DNA of 38,081 bases, from assembly GCA_009695285.1 (NCBI GenBank), contig SIBH01000006.1:1-38081 (forward strand), in the 5' to 3' direction. This document shows positions 10,704 to 20,283 of this stretch, one piece after another. A model generated the notes under the pieces. That model saw only the letters and a program-made list of their open reading frames with translations, was not told the DNA's origin and did not search any database. The DNA comes from Pedosphaera sp. GTDB taxonomy: Bacteria > Verrucomicrobiota > Verrucomicrobiia > Limisphaerales > SIBH01. The first letter of the stretch is position 1. Every line of letters begins with the position of its first letter. The position numbers and the translations under genes were made by a program.

Positions 10704-11678
10704 ATGATGAGCATGAAGCTTTGGTGCTGGATCACCGCCGCCGTGTTGCTGCTCATCGGCTGCAACAACAACAGGTCTTCCGTCGTCATCTACATCGCGC
10801 AGGACGCGGAATTCGCCGGGCCGATCTTGCGTGAATTTGAAAAGGAAACCGGCATCAAGACGCGCGCGGTCTTCGACAGCGAGGCCGTGAAGACGGTCGG
10901 CCTGGCCAACCGACTGCTCGCGGAAAAAAACCACCCGCAGTGCGACGTGTTCTGGGGCAACGAGGAATTCCGCACCCGCCAGCTTGCCGCGCAAAACGTC
11001 TTCCGCGCCACGAACGGTTGGGCGGCGTTCGGCGCGCGGAGCCGGCGTGTCGTCGTGAACACGAACGTGGTGCGCGGTGCGTGGTCCGTGACCTCCCTCA
11101 CGCCCCACGCCCCACGCCCCACGCCCCAACCCATCGCCCCCGCCAGTCTGCTGGAACTCACAAACGCCGCCTGGCGTGGCAAGGTCGCGCTCGCCTATCC
11201 GATGTTCGGCACCACCTCCGCCCACTTCCACGCGCTGCGCCAGTTGTGGGGCGACGACGCCTGGCAAAACTGGTGCCGCGCGCTCGCCGCCAATCAGCCG
11301 TTTCTCGTCGATGGCAACTCCGCCGTCGTGAAATTTGTCGCGCGCGGCGACGCCTGGATCGGCTTCACGGATTCGGACGACATCGCCGCCGGGCAGCGCG
11401 AAGGCGCGCCGGTCGCCGCGCTGCCGCTCGCGGCGGAGAGTTTGCTGATCCCCAACACCGTCGCCGTCGTGCGCGGCGCGCCGCATCCCGAAGCCGCACA
11501 GCGCCTCTTCGATTACCTGCAAAGCCGCACGGTGGTGGAACGTCTCGTCAGTGCGCAGGCGCTGGAAAATATCTCGAAAGAGGAAATCACCGCGCCGGTC
11601 TTACGGCCGGATTGGGACGCCTTGATCCGCGATGCGGAATCCACCACCGCCCGGTTGAAGGAAATCTTCCTGCGATGA
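10704..11678 (+). CDS. Fe(3+)-type ABC transporter periplasmic binding protein (lipoprotein)
   Basis: Lipobox LLIGCNNN, VVIYIAQDAEFAGPILREFEKETGIKTRAVFDSE, DVFWGNEEFRT; FbpA/FutA-like. Confidence 0.88.
   Translation: MMSMKLWCWITAAVLLLIGCNNNRSSVVIYIAQDAEFAGPILREFEKETGIKTRAVFDSEAVKTVGLANRLLAEKNHPQCDVFWGNEEFRTRQLAAQNVFRATNGWAAFGARSRRVVVNTNVVRGAWSVTSLTPHAPRPTPQPIAPASLLELTNAAWRGKVALAYPMFGTTSAHFHALRQLWGDDAWQNWCRALAANQPFLVDGNSAVVKFVARGDAWIGFTDSDDIAAGQREGAPVAALPLAAESLLIPNTVAVVRGAPHPEAAQRLFDYLQSRTVVERLVSAQALENISKEEITAPVLRPDWDALIRDAESTTARLKEIFLR
11100..11127. repeat. (ACGCCCC)x4 heptanucleotide tandem repeat inside coding sequence
   Basis: Four perfect 7-bp units encoding TPHAPRPTP within the binding protein. 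Confidence 0.95.
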
Positions 11679-14179
11679 ACTGGCCGCTGCTCCAGAACAG
11701 CCTGCTGGTCGCTGCGGCGACCACGGTATTCGCAGCGGTCCTCGGCGTGACTGCGGCGCTCGCCCTTGCCGGCTCCGGCAAATCCATTCGCCACGGCGCG
11801 CTCGCGCTGGCCGCCGTGGCGCTGGCGCTGCCGCCATTTCTGGTCACCAACTGCTGGCTCGATCTGCTCGGCGGCCACGGCGCGTGGCGCGAGTGGCTCC
11901 CGCTGAATATTTTCTCCACCGCCGGCGTGGTCTGGATTCTGACGCTGCTCACCTGGCCGATTTTTCTATTCGCCGCGCTGGGGGCGTGGCGGCGGCTGGA
12001 GCCGGGCCAGCTTGAAAGCGATCCCGCGCTCTGTGGCGCGAAACTGTTTCGCTGGCTGCTGTGGCCGATGGCGCGGTCGTCCCTCGGCCTGGCCGGAGCC
12101 ATCGTGTTCGTGCTCGCGCTGAATCAGTTCGTCGTGCCCGCGATTTTACAGGTCAAAGTGTTCCCGGCGGAAGTGTGGGTGGGGTTCAATACGAACCTGG
12201 ACAACCTCGCCGCGCTGAAACTCGGCTGGCCGCTCATCATCGCGCCCTTGCTACTCCTGTTTTTGCTGCAACATCGGGACATCCGCTGGCCGCGCGGCGA
12301 AGGCGGCGTTTCGGCGGCGCTGTTTCGTCGGCAGCTTGGCGGCGGATGGTTTGTGTTCAGCAGCGTGATGACGTGGCTCGTGCTCGTTTTTTCCGCGGCC
12401 GTGCCGCTCGCGCAGCTTGGCGGGAGCCAGCGCACCTGGAGCCAGTTGCTGCCGGCGCTCGAAGCGGGCTGGCCGGCGGTCGGCCACTCGTTCTGGCTCG
12501 CGGCGGTCACGGCGACACTGACGGTCGGCGCGGGAATTGTCTGGGGACAGGTAGTCCGCACCCCGAAGGGCGGCGGCACGCTGCTCTGGCTGCTCTTTTT
12601 CACACCGGGAATTTTTCTCGGCATCGCGTTGATTTTCATTTTCAACCGGCCCGGCCTCGACTGGTTTTATCGCGGCGCGGGCGTGATGATGTTCGCGCTG
12701 GTCACGCGTTACCTCGCGGTGGGCGGAAGCGGGGCGGCGGGCGCGATCCGCCGCGCGGATCGCGAGCTGATCGACGCCGCGCGGCTCGACGGGGCGCGAG
12801 GCTGGACCTTGTTCCGCCGCGTGCTCTGGCCGCAGACCGCACCGCAACTGGCCGCCGCGTGGCATGCCGTTTATCTGCTCTGTTTGTGGGACGTGGAAAC
12901 GCTGCTGCTCGTGCTGCCGCCGGGCGGGGAAACGCTTGCCCTGCGCGTCTTCAACCTGCTTCACTATGGCCACAATTCACAAGTGAACGCCCTCTGCATC
13001 TGGTTGCTCGTGCTGGCCGTCGCGCCCTTGGCTGCATGGACCCTGTGGCGTGCGGCGCGGACGCGCTGGAGGGCGGCGATGGTTCTCACCGCAATCTTTT
13101 CGGCAACGCTCACCGGCTGCAAACCGTCCGTGCGGCCGTCGGAATTTCCCATCGACAGCAAAATCTTTTCCCGCGTCCAGATCATCGGCGCGCGCGGCAC
13201 CGGCAGCGGCGAGTTCAACAAGCCCCGTTCCCTCGCGCTCGACACGAATGACAATCTCTTCGTCGTGGACATGACCGGGCGCGTGCAAAAATTTTCTCCG
13301 GACGGAAAATTTCTACTCTCGTGGCAGATGCCGCACACCGACCTCGGCAAACCCAAGGGCATGGACTGCGACCGCGACGGAAACATCATCGTCCTCGAGC
13401 CGCACTATCAGCGGGTCAACCACTTCACGCCCGCAGGCAGACTGGTCCGGCAATGGGGCGTGCGCGGCACGAACGCACATGAGCTCACCCTGCCCCGCTC
13501 CGTCGCGGTGAATTCGCACGGCGACATTTTCCTCAGCGAATACACGCTGGTGGATCGCGTGCATGGCTTCGCGGCGCGCGACCAGCAGTTGCTCGTGGCC
13601 TACGGAGTGGCGGGGGAGAAGCCGGGCGAGTTCAACCGCGCCGAGGGATTGGGCATCGACGCGCAGGACCGGGTCTATGTCGCCGACTCGTGCAATCACC
13701 GCATCCAGATTTTTTTGCGCGACGGCAAGCTCCTGCGCACGCACGGCCGGGCCGGCAGCGGGCGCGGCGAACTGAGCTATCCCTACGACGTGCGGATCGA
13801 CCGCGCCGGGCGGCAGTATGTCTGCGAGTTTGGCAACAGCCGCATCCAGATTTTCGACGCGCAGGATGGGCCGGTGGAAATTCTCGGCAGCGCGGGCGCG
13901 GGGCCGGGGCAGTTCAGCAATCCGTGGAGCGTCGCGCTGGATTCGCACGGCAATCTTTACGTGGCCGACTCGCAGAATCATCGTGTGCAGAAGTTCATCC
14001 GGACTCCGGCGGGTAGCACAGGCCACTGGCCTGTGCCGAGCGGCGACCCGCCGCTCGGAACGGGGAAGGCGCACGATCTTTTCTACACGCTTGTTTCGAG
14101 TTCCAACGTCCTTCCCGTTCCGTCCGGCCAGTGGCCGGACGGCACAGGCGGGTCGCCCGTGCTACCCATAGCCCCATGA
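11675..14179 (+). CDS. ABC transporter permease (FbpB-like) reading in frame into an NHL-repeat lipoprotein-like domain
   Basis: ATG at 11675 overlaps the upstream TGA; binding-protein-dependent permease segments (e.g. RRADRELIDAARLDGARGWTLFRRVLWPQ) then at ~13079 MVLTAIFSATLTGCKPS (signal/lipobox) and NHL repeats (GEFNKPRSLALDTNDNLFVVD, NRIQIF, GQFSNPWSVALDSHGNLYVADSQNHRVQKF). Confidence 0.85.
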   Translation: MNWPLLQNSLLVAAATTVFAAVLGVTAALALAGSGKSIRHGALALAAVALALPPFLVTNCWLDLLGGHGAWREWLPLNIFSTAGVVWILTLLTWPIFLFAALGAWRRLEPGQLESDPALCGAKLFRWLLWPMARSSLGLAGAIVFVLALNQFVVPAILQVKVFPAEVWVGFNTNLDNLAALKLGWPLIIAPLLLLFLLQHRDIRWPRGEGGVSAALFRRQLGGGWFVFSSVMTWLVLVFSAAVPLAQLGGSQRTWSQLLPALEAGWPAVGHSFWLAAVTATLTVGAGIVWGQVVRTPKGGGTLLWLLFFTPGIFLGIALIFIFNRPGLDWFYRGAGVMMFALVTRYLAVGGSGAAGAIRRADRELIDAARLDGARGWTLFRRVLWPQTAPQLAAAWHAVYLLCLWDVETLLLVLPPGGETLALRVFNLLHYGHNSQVNALCIWLLVLAVAPLAAWTLWRAARTRWRAAMVLTAIFSATLTGCKPSVRPSEFPIDSKIFSRVQIIGARGTGSGEFNKPRSLALDTNDNLFVVDMTGRVQKFSPDGKFLLSWQMPHTDLGKPKGMDCDRDGNIIVLEPHYQRVNHFTPAGRLVRQWGVRGTNAHELTLPRSVAVNSHGDIFLSEYTLVDRVHGFAARDQQLLVAYGVAGEKPGEFNRAEGLGIDAQDRVYVADSCNHRIQIFLRDGKLLRTHGRAGSGRGELSYPYDVRIDRAGRQYVCEFGNSRIQIFDAQDGPVEILGSAGAGPGQFSNPWSVALDSHGNLYVADSQNHRVQKFIRTPAGSTGHWPVPSGDPPLGTGKAHDLFYTLVSSSNVLPVPSGQWPDGTGGSPVLPIAP
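14011..14167. repeat. cloverleaf-like palindromic element at the 3' end of the NHL coding region
   Basis: Outer GGGTAGCAC/GTGCTACCC; hairpins ACAGGCCA-C-TGGCCTGT (14018-14034), CGAGCGGC-GACCC-GCCGCTCG (14037-14057), GTCCGGCCA-G-TGGCCGGAC (14122-14140). Confidence 0.93.
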
Positions 14180-17058
14180 ACCTCCAATTCACCCATCCAC
14201 TTTACTTGCTCGCGCTGCCACCGGCGCTGGCGTGGGTGATCTGGCTGGCGTGGAAGAGCGACGTGCAGATCGGCGCGTGGCGGCGGTGGACGGCGCTGTT
14301 CCTGCGCCTGGTCATCGTCATCGCGCTGGGACTGGCTATCGCGGGCATCCAGTGGCTGCGGCCGCAGGAAGGGATGAATGTCTTTTTCCTGCTCGACCGC
14401 TCGGACAGCATTCCCTCGCCGCAACAGGAGGCGGCGCTCAAATTTGTGAATCAGGCGGCGGCGGAGAAAAAGAAGATCGACGCTGCCGGGGTGCTGGTCT
14501 TCGGCTCGGAAGCCGCGCTCGAATCGTCGGCGAACGCGGCGGTGAACCTGCTGAAAATCCAGGCCATCGTCGGCACGGAGCGCACGGACATCGCCGGCGC
14601 GATCCGACTCGGCACGGCGGCGTTCCCGGAGCGCGGCCAGAAGCGGATCGTGCTGCTTTCCGACGGCAATGAAAATCTCGGCGACGCGCTGGCGGCGGTG
14701 CTGGCGGCGCGTCCGCTGGGGGTGACGGTCGATATCCTGCCGCTCGGCAACGAGCGCGGCAACGATGTCGCGATGCAAAAGCTCGGCACGCCGCCGCGCG
14801 TAAAAAAAGGCCAGACCTTCGAGGCGAAAATTTTCATCCACGCCGACAAGGCGCAGAAGGCCACGGTGCGTGTTTTCCGCAACAACCAGGATCTGGGGCC
14901 GCAGTCGGTCGAGCTTTCCGTCGGGAAAAATCTTTTCACCTTTCCGCAGACGCTGACCGAGCCGGGCTTTTACAATTACACGGCCCAGGTCGAGGCGCCG
15001 TTTGACAGCCTGCCGCAGAACAACCGCGCGACCAGCTTCACGAGCGTCAAGGGCGACCCGCGCGTGCTCGTCATCTCGTCCGAGCCGGAGAAGGACACGG
15101 CGCTGGTGACGGCGTTGCAGTCCGCCAAGCTCGAAACCCGCGCGGTGGGCGTGGACCGTTTTCCTGCATCGCTGCTGGAGCTGCAAAGTTACGATTCCAT
15201 TTTCATCAGCAACATCGCGGCGGGCGATCTGGGCGACAGTTTGATGAAGCTGCTGGAAAGCGCGGTGCGCGATTTCGGCGTGGGCCTGGTCTGCGTCGGC
15301 GGCGATCAGACGTATCTGGCCGGCGCCTACAAAGGCACGCCGCTCGAAGCGACGCTGCCGCTGGAGATGGAACTGGACAGCAAAAAAGTTTTACCGCCCG
15401 GCGCGGTGGTACTGGTGATGCACGGGATGGAATTCGCCAACGGCAACCAGATCGCGCGCGACTGCGCGCAGGGCGTGCTGGCCGCGCTCGGCCCGCAGGA
15501 CGAGATGGGCGTGGTGCTGTGGGACGGCACGGAGCACTGGCTTTTTCCACTGGCGAAGGTCGGCAACAAAAAGGACATGGCCCGGCAGATCGCCGGCATG
15601 AGCCAGGGCGACCTGCCGAGTTTTCAGGGCGTGATGACCATCGGGGCCGAGGGTTTGAAGCGTTCGCACGCGAGTTTGAAACACATGATCGTGTTCAGCG
15701 ACGGCGATCCCGCCCCGCCATCACAGCCGTTGATGAACGACATCGTCGCCAACAAGATCACGGTTAGCACGGTGTTGATCTCCGGTCACGCCGGGCCGCA
15801 GACGATGCAGTGGATCGCCGACCAGGGCAAAGGCCGCTTTCACAATGTCATTTCCGCCGCCGATCTGCCGCAAATTTTCATCAAGGAGACGATGGTGATT
15901 TTGAAGTCGGCGATTTCCGAGGAGCCGTTCAAGCCGAAGTTCGCCGCGGCGAGCGAACTGGTGCGCGGCATCGGCGGCGACGAATATCCGATTCTCAAAG
16001 GCTACGTCTGCACGCAGCCCAAGGCCCGCGCCGAGGTGCCGCTGAAGACGGACAAGGGCGATCCGCTGCTCGCGCACTGGCAATACGGCCTGGGCCGCGC
16101 GGTCGCGTTCACCAGCGACGCCAAGGCGAAGTGGGCGTCCGACTGGATCGGCTGGGCGAAGTATAAGCAGTTCTGGTCGCAGACCGCGCAGTGGAGTTTG
16201 CGGCGCGTCGAGAACGCGGATTTCACGAGCGAAATTTCCGTGGACAAGGGCGAAGGCGTACTGAGCGTCGAGGCGCTCGACGATCAGGGGAACTACCGGA
16301 ATTTTCTCAACCTGCAAAGCGTCGTGATCAGCCCAAAAGGCGACCGGCAGATCGTGCGGCTGGAGCAGACCGGGCCGGGCCGTTACGAGGTGCATTTTCC
16401 GACGAAGGAAGTCGGCGCGTATCTGTTGAATTTGATGGACGTGAAGGACGGCCAGGTGCGCGGCTCGCAGGTGCTGGGTGCGAGCGTGAATTATTCGCCG
16501 GAGTTCGCCGCGTCCGAACCGAACCGCAGCCTGCTCCAGCGCATCGCCGAGACCGGCGAGGGAAAAGTGCTCGCGCTGCCGAAGCCCGGCGCGGGCCTGA
16601 CGGAGAATCCGTTTCTGCACGACCGCAAGAAAACTTTTCAGCCGCGCGACTTCTGGGAATGGCTGCTGAAACTGGCGGTGATTTTGTTCACGCTCGACGT
16701 GGCCGTACGCCGCATCCAGCTCGATCGCGAGGAATGGCTGAAAGCGACCGCGACGTTCCGCCGGTGGATTTTCTTCTGGCAGGGGACGCCGCGCACGGTG
16801 GAGGCGGACGTCTCGCTGACCGCGTTGCTAGCCCGGCGCGAGCAAGTGCGGACAACGCAGACCGCGCCCTCCGAGCCGAACCCGGAGCTGTTCCGCCCGA
16901 AAGAAATCGTGATCCTCCCCGCCAGACCGTCTCCAGACACTGGGGGAAAATCGGACTTCCAGCCGGTGAGCGACACGCCGACCGCCGGAAAACCGCAGAC
17001 GCCCGTCAGCACGACCAACCGGCTGCTCGACGCCAAGAAACGGGCGCAGAGGAAATGA
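14176..17058 (+). CDS. VWA / glutamine amidotransferase-like membrane protein
   Basis: N-terminal TMs, NVFFLLDRSDSIPSPQ MIDAS-like, GATase1-like VLVISSEPEKDTALV...LVCVGGDQTYLAGAYKGTPLEATLP, second VWA-like domain. Confidence 0.88.
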   Translation: MNLQFTHPLYLLALPPALAWVIWLAWKSDVQIGAWRRWTALFLRLVIVIALGLAIAGIQWLRPQEGMNVFFLLDRSDSIPSPQQEAALKFVNQAAAEKKKIDAAGVLVFGSEAALESSANAAVNLLKIQAIVGTERTDIAGAIRLGTAAFPERGQKRIVLLSDGNENLGDALAAVLAARPLGVTVDILPLGNERGNDVAMQKLGTPPRVKKGQTFEAKIFIHADKAQKATVRVFRNNQDLGPQSVELSVGKNLFTFPQTLTEPGFYNYTAQVEAPFDSLPQNNRATSFTSVKGDPRVLVISSEPEKDTALVTALQSAKLETRAVGVDRFPASLLELQSYDSIFISNIAAGDLGDSLMKLLESAVRDFGVGLVCVGGDQTYLAGAYKGTPLEATLPLEMELDSKKVLPPGAVVLVMHGMEFANGNQIARDCAQGVLAALGPQDEMGVVLWDGTEHWLFPLAKVGNKKDMARQIAGMSQGDLPSFQGVMTIGAEGLKRSHASLKHMIVFSDGDPAPPSQPLMNDIVANKITVSTVLISGHAGPQTMQWIADQGKGRFHNVISAADLPQIFIKETMVILKSAISEEPFKPKFAAASELVRGIGGDEYPILKGYVCTQPKARAEVPLKTDKGDPLLAHWQYGLGRAVAFTSDAKAKWASDWIGWAKYKQFWSQTAQWSLRRVENADFTSEISVDKGEGVLSVEALDDQGNYRNFLNLQSVVISPKGDRQIVRLEQTGPGRYEVHFPTKEVGAYLLNLMDVKDGQVRGSQVLGASVNYSPEFAASEPNRSLLQRIAETGEGKVLALPKPGAGLTENPFLHDRKKTFQPRDFWEWLLKLAVILFTLDVAVRRIQLDREEWLKATATFRRWIFFWQGTPRTVEADVSLTALLARREQVRTTQTAPSEPNPELFRPKEIVILPARPSPDTGGKSDFQPVSDTPTAGKPQTPVSTTNRLLDAKKRAQRK

Positions 17059-17131
17059 GTCCGGGAATTTATCGTTGCGCCCTTTGCCGTGAATGTGGCT
17101 TCATCTTCGCCGTTCAACCTCCGATCATCTG

Positions 17132-17410
17132 ATGAGCCGGGAACAATTGCGGATTCTTTATTCGGGCACGGTGCAGGGCGTCGGTTTCCGCTATACGGTC
17201 AAGCGGCTGGTGGCCGGTTTCGAGGTGGCCGGCAGGGTGCGGAACCTCCCCGACGGCCGGGTGGAGCTGGTGGCCGAGGGCGAACGGGCCGAGTTGCAGG
17301 CGTTCCAGCAGGCCGTCCGGGATTCCGGTCTCGGCGGGCTGATCCGGCAGGAAGACGAAACGCGGTCGGCGACGACGGATGGATTGCGCGGTTTTGAGAT
17401 TGTGCGGTAA
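17132..17410 (+). CDS. acyP: acylphosphatase
   Basis: LRILYSGTVQGVGFRYTVKRLVAGFEVAGRVRNLPDGRVELVAEG. Confidence 0.95.
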   Translation: MSREQLRILYSGTVQGVGFRYTVKRLVAGFEVAGRVRNLPDGRVELVAEGERAELQAFQQAVRDSGLGGLIRQEDETRSATTDGLRGFEIVR

Positions 17411-17422
17411 GATTTAATCAAA

Positions 17423-18145
17423 ATGAAGTATGCGGTCATAGCAGACATTCACTCCAACTTGGAAGCGCTGGAGGCGGTGCTCGCCGACACCAAGGAGCAA
17501 AAATGCACGCACTTTTGCTGCGTGGGCGATGTCGTGGGCTACAACGCCAATCCCAAGGAGTGTCTCGACATCATCCGCGGGATGAACATGCCCTGCGTGA
17601 AGGGCAACCACGACGAGTATTGCTCGAGCGAGGAGGATCTGGACGGGTTCAATCCGCACGCCGCCGAGGCCGTGAACTGGACGCGCAAGCAGCTCAGCAA
17701 GGAGGATCGGCAATGGCTGCGCGACATGAAATACGTCAAGTTGGTCGCCAGTTTCTCGATGGTTCACGCCACACTCGACGGCCCGCAACGCTGGGGCTAC
17801 GTCTTTGACAAGCTGGCTGCCGCCGCCAGCTTCACCTACCAGAACACGAGCGTCTGCTTCTTCGGCCACACGCACGTCCCGGTCGCGTTCATCCGCGATT
17901 CCGTGGTGCGCGGCGGCACCTACTCGAAGTTCAAGGTCGAGCCGGGCCGGAAATATTTCGTGAACGTCGGCAGCGTGGGCCAGTCGCGCGACAACGTGGC
18001 TAAGGCGACCTACGTGATCTACGACCTGGACGAAGGCTCCATCGAACTGCGCCGCCTCGATTACGACATTCCCAAGGCGCAGAAGAAAATCTTGGACGCC
18101 GGCCTGCCGCCGCGTCTAGCCGAGCGGCTGGCGTTTGGGAAATAG
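17423..18145 (+). CDS. calcineurin-like metallophosphoesterase
   Basis: MKYAVIADIHSNLEALEAVL, CVGDVVGYNANP, VKGNHDEY, CFFGHTHVPVAF. Confidence 0.95.
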   Translation: MKYAVIADIHSNLEALEAVLADTKEQKCTHFCCVGDVVGYNANPKECLDIIRGMNMPCVKGNHDEYCSSEEDLDGFNPHAAEAVNWTRKQLSKEDRQWLRDMKYVKLVASFSMVHATLDGPQRWGYVFDKLAAAASFTYQNTSVCFFGHTHVPVAFIRDSVVRGGTYSKFKVEPGRKYFVNVGSVGQSRDNVAKATYVIYDLDEGSIELRRLDYDIPKAQKKILDAGLPPRLAERLAFGK

Positions 18146-18147
18146 GC

Positions 18148-18207
18148 GGCGTGGGGCGTGGATGGAAGACGAACCCGCAGAATTTTTTCACGGACCACGG
18201 ACCACGG
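18148..18207. repeat. two short heptanucleotide arrays between genes: (GGCGTGG)2 and (CGGACCA)2
   Basis: 18148-18161 GGCGTGGGGCGTGG; 18191-18207 CGGACCACGGACCACGG. Confidence 0.85.
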
Positions 18208-18210
18208 CTT

Positions 18211-19245
18211 TTGAAAATTCTCATCCTCAAACCCAGCTCGCTCGGCGATGTCGTGCAGGCGCTGCCGGTGCTGCGACTGATCAAGCGCCGGCATCCGGCC
18301 AGCGAGATTTATTGGTGGATTGAGACCTCACTCGCGCCGCTGCTGGAAGGCGATCCAGACCTCGCCGGCGTCATTCCCTTTGACCGCAAACGCTGGGCCT
18401 CCCCGCCGCACTGGCCCGCGCTCTGGCGGAACCTGCGCTGGCTGCGCGCGCAGCAGTTCGACTGGGTGATCGACCTGCAAAGCCTCGCCCGCAGCGGCGC
18501 GTTCGCCTGGCTGGCCAATGGGAAATTTCTCATCGGCCTCGACGACGCGCGGGAAGGCGCGCGCGGCTATTACGATGTGATCGTTCCGCGCGCCTCGCGG
18601 CTGACCCATGCGGTGGACTGGTATCTCAGCGTGCTGCCGCCGCTCGGCGTGCCGGTGGAAAAAGATTTCGACTGGCTGCCGTCCCGTCCCGCCGTCGCGG
18701 CTTCCCTCGGGGAAAAATGGGGGGCACAATGGGACGGGACGCGCTGGATTCTGTTCCACCCCGGCGCGCGCTGGGACAACAAGTGCTGGCCGGTCGAACG
18801 GTTCGCGGAACTGGCCCGTGAACTTTCGCGGGACGGCTCGGTGCGGTTGGCGGTGCTCGGCGGCGCGGCTGACCGCGCGCTCGGCGCGGCCATCACCGCC
18901 GCCGCGCCCGGTGCCTGCCTGGATTTGACGGGCCAGACGACCCTGCCGGAAATGATCGAGTGGGTCCGTCTCGGCGAGCTGCTGATCACGAATGACACCG
19001 GACCGATGCACGTCGCCGCCGCGCTCGGCCGGCCGGTGGTCGGCATCTTCGGGCCGACCGAGCCGGCGCGCACCGGCCCGTACGGGCAGACCAAAAGCGC
19101 GCTGCAATCATTGCACCTGCCCTGCGTGCCCTGCCTGAAGAGCCATTGCGCCTACGAAAAGCCGATGGAGTGCCTGCGCGCCATCACGCCGGAACGCGTG
19201 CTGGCGGAAGTGCGGCGGCGGCTCGTGGTGCCCGCTCCTGAATAG
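18211..19245 (+). CDS. glycosyltransferase family 9 (ADP-heptose:LPS heptosyltransferase-like)
   Basis: LKILILKPSSLGDVVQALPVLRLIKRRHP, ILFHPGARWDNKCWPVERFAELAREL, LLITNDTGPMHVAAALGRPVVGIFGPTEPARTGPYG. TTG start at 18211 favoured over ATG at 18151. Confidence 0.92.
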   Translation: MKILILKPSSLGDVVQALPVLRLIKRRHPASEIYWWIETSLAPLLEGDPDLAGVIPFDRKRWASPPHWPALWRNLRWLRAQQFDWVIDLQSLARSGAFAWLANGKFLIGLDDAREGARGYYDVIVPRASRLTHAVDWYLSVLPPLGVPVEKDFDWLPSRPAVAASLGEKWGAQWDGTRWILFHPGARWDNKCWPVERFAELARELSRDGSVRLAVLGGAADRALGAAITAAAPGACLDLTGQTTLPEMIEWVRLGELLITNDTGPMHVAAALGRPVVGIFGPTEPARTGPYGQTKSALQSLHLPCVPCLKSHCAYEKPMECLRAITPERVLAEVRRRLVVPAPE

Positions 19246-19313
19246 CCCCGCCCCGCGTCGCCTCGATGGTTGCAGGCGTGAAGAAAATCAGATTCCCACG
19301 TTCGCAGCTCCTC

Positions 19314-19356
19314 CTTCAGGCGGTCGGTCGCGGTGCTTCGCCCGAGCCGCCTGAAG
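19314..19356. terminator. hairpin, possible terminator or repeat
   Basis: CTTCAGGCGG (19314-19323) and CCGCCTGAAG (19347-19356); no clear T-tract. Confidence 0.4.
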
Positions 19357-19419
19357 CGGAACTCCGAACGCACTGGTTTCCGCGCTTGCCACGATCTGAC
19401 CCGTGCCTAGACTGATTCC

Positions 19420-20283
19420 ATGAGAAAAATACTGTTACTGCTCGCCCTGCTCGGGGCCCTGCTGGCGCGCGTTTCCGCGCAAGAAGTGACGATGGAAATC
19501 GTGCTCGATCAAGAGCAATATCTCCGCGCCGAAGCCGTGCCGGTATTCGTGCGGATCTCCAACCTCTCCGGGCGGACCCTGCGCCTCGGCATGGACCCGA
19601 ACTGGCTGACGTTCACGGTGGACGCCGACGGCGTGTTGCTGCCCCGGCAGGGCGAAGGGCCGGTGACGCGCCCGTTCGATCTGGAGTCATCCAAGACCGT
19701 GACGCTGCGCGCCGACCTGACGCAACACTTCAACCTGACCGAACTGGGGCGTTACACCGTGACGGCGAAGGCCAGCCTCCAGCAGTTGAATCTGGGGATC
19801 GGGGCGAAGCCGAAGACGTTCAACATCGCCACCGGCATAAAGTTGTGGGAGCGCGATTTCGGCGTGCCGGAAAGCAACCCGCCGGAGGCGCGCAAATACG
19901 CCCTGCAACAGGTCGTTTTTCTCAAGCAGAAAAAAATTTACGTCCGGGTCACCAACGTGGACGAGAGCAAGGTTTTCCGGGTGACCCCCCTGGGCACGCT
20001 CATCTCCTTCAGCCAACCGGAGGCGCGGGTGGATCAGTCGAGCAATTTGCATGTGTTGTTCCAGGATGACGCGCGAAACTTCTCCTACTTCATCGTGAAC
20101 CCAAGCGGCGACATCATCATCCGTCGCGCCTACGATTACACCGAAACCCGCCCCCAGCTTGCGGCGACCCAGAACGGTCTGATCCTGGTCACAGGCGGGG
20201 TGCGCCGGGTGATGCCGAGCGACCTGCCGCCGCCCGCCGCTCCCAAGGCGGCTTCGACCAATGCGATCCCTGTTCCCAAATAA
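19420..20283 (+). CDS. hypothetical secreted protein
   Basis: Signal peptide MRKILLLLALLGALLARVSAQ; 287 aa; no confident family. Confidence 0.75.
   Translation: MRKILLLLALLGALLARVSAQEVTMEIVLDQEQYLRAEAVPVFVRISNLSGRTLRLGMDPNWLTFTVDADGVLLPRQGEGPVTRPFDLESSKTVTLRADLTQHFNLTELGRYTVTAKASLQQLNLGIGAKPKTFNIATGIKLWERDFGVPESNPPEARKYALQQVVFLKQKKIYVRVTNVDESKVFRVTPLGTLISFSQPEARVDQSSNLHVLFQDDARNFSYFIVNPSGDIIIRRAYDYTETRPQLAATQNGLILVTGGVRRVMPSDLPPPAAPKAASTNAIPVPK

Noticed and set aside
18151-18210. N-terminal extension MGRGWKTNPQNFFTDHGPRLL of the glycosyltransferase
   Set aside because: Encoded by heptamer repeats; conserved GT9 start is LKILILKPSSLGD at TTG 18211.
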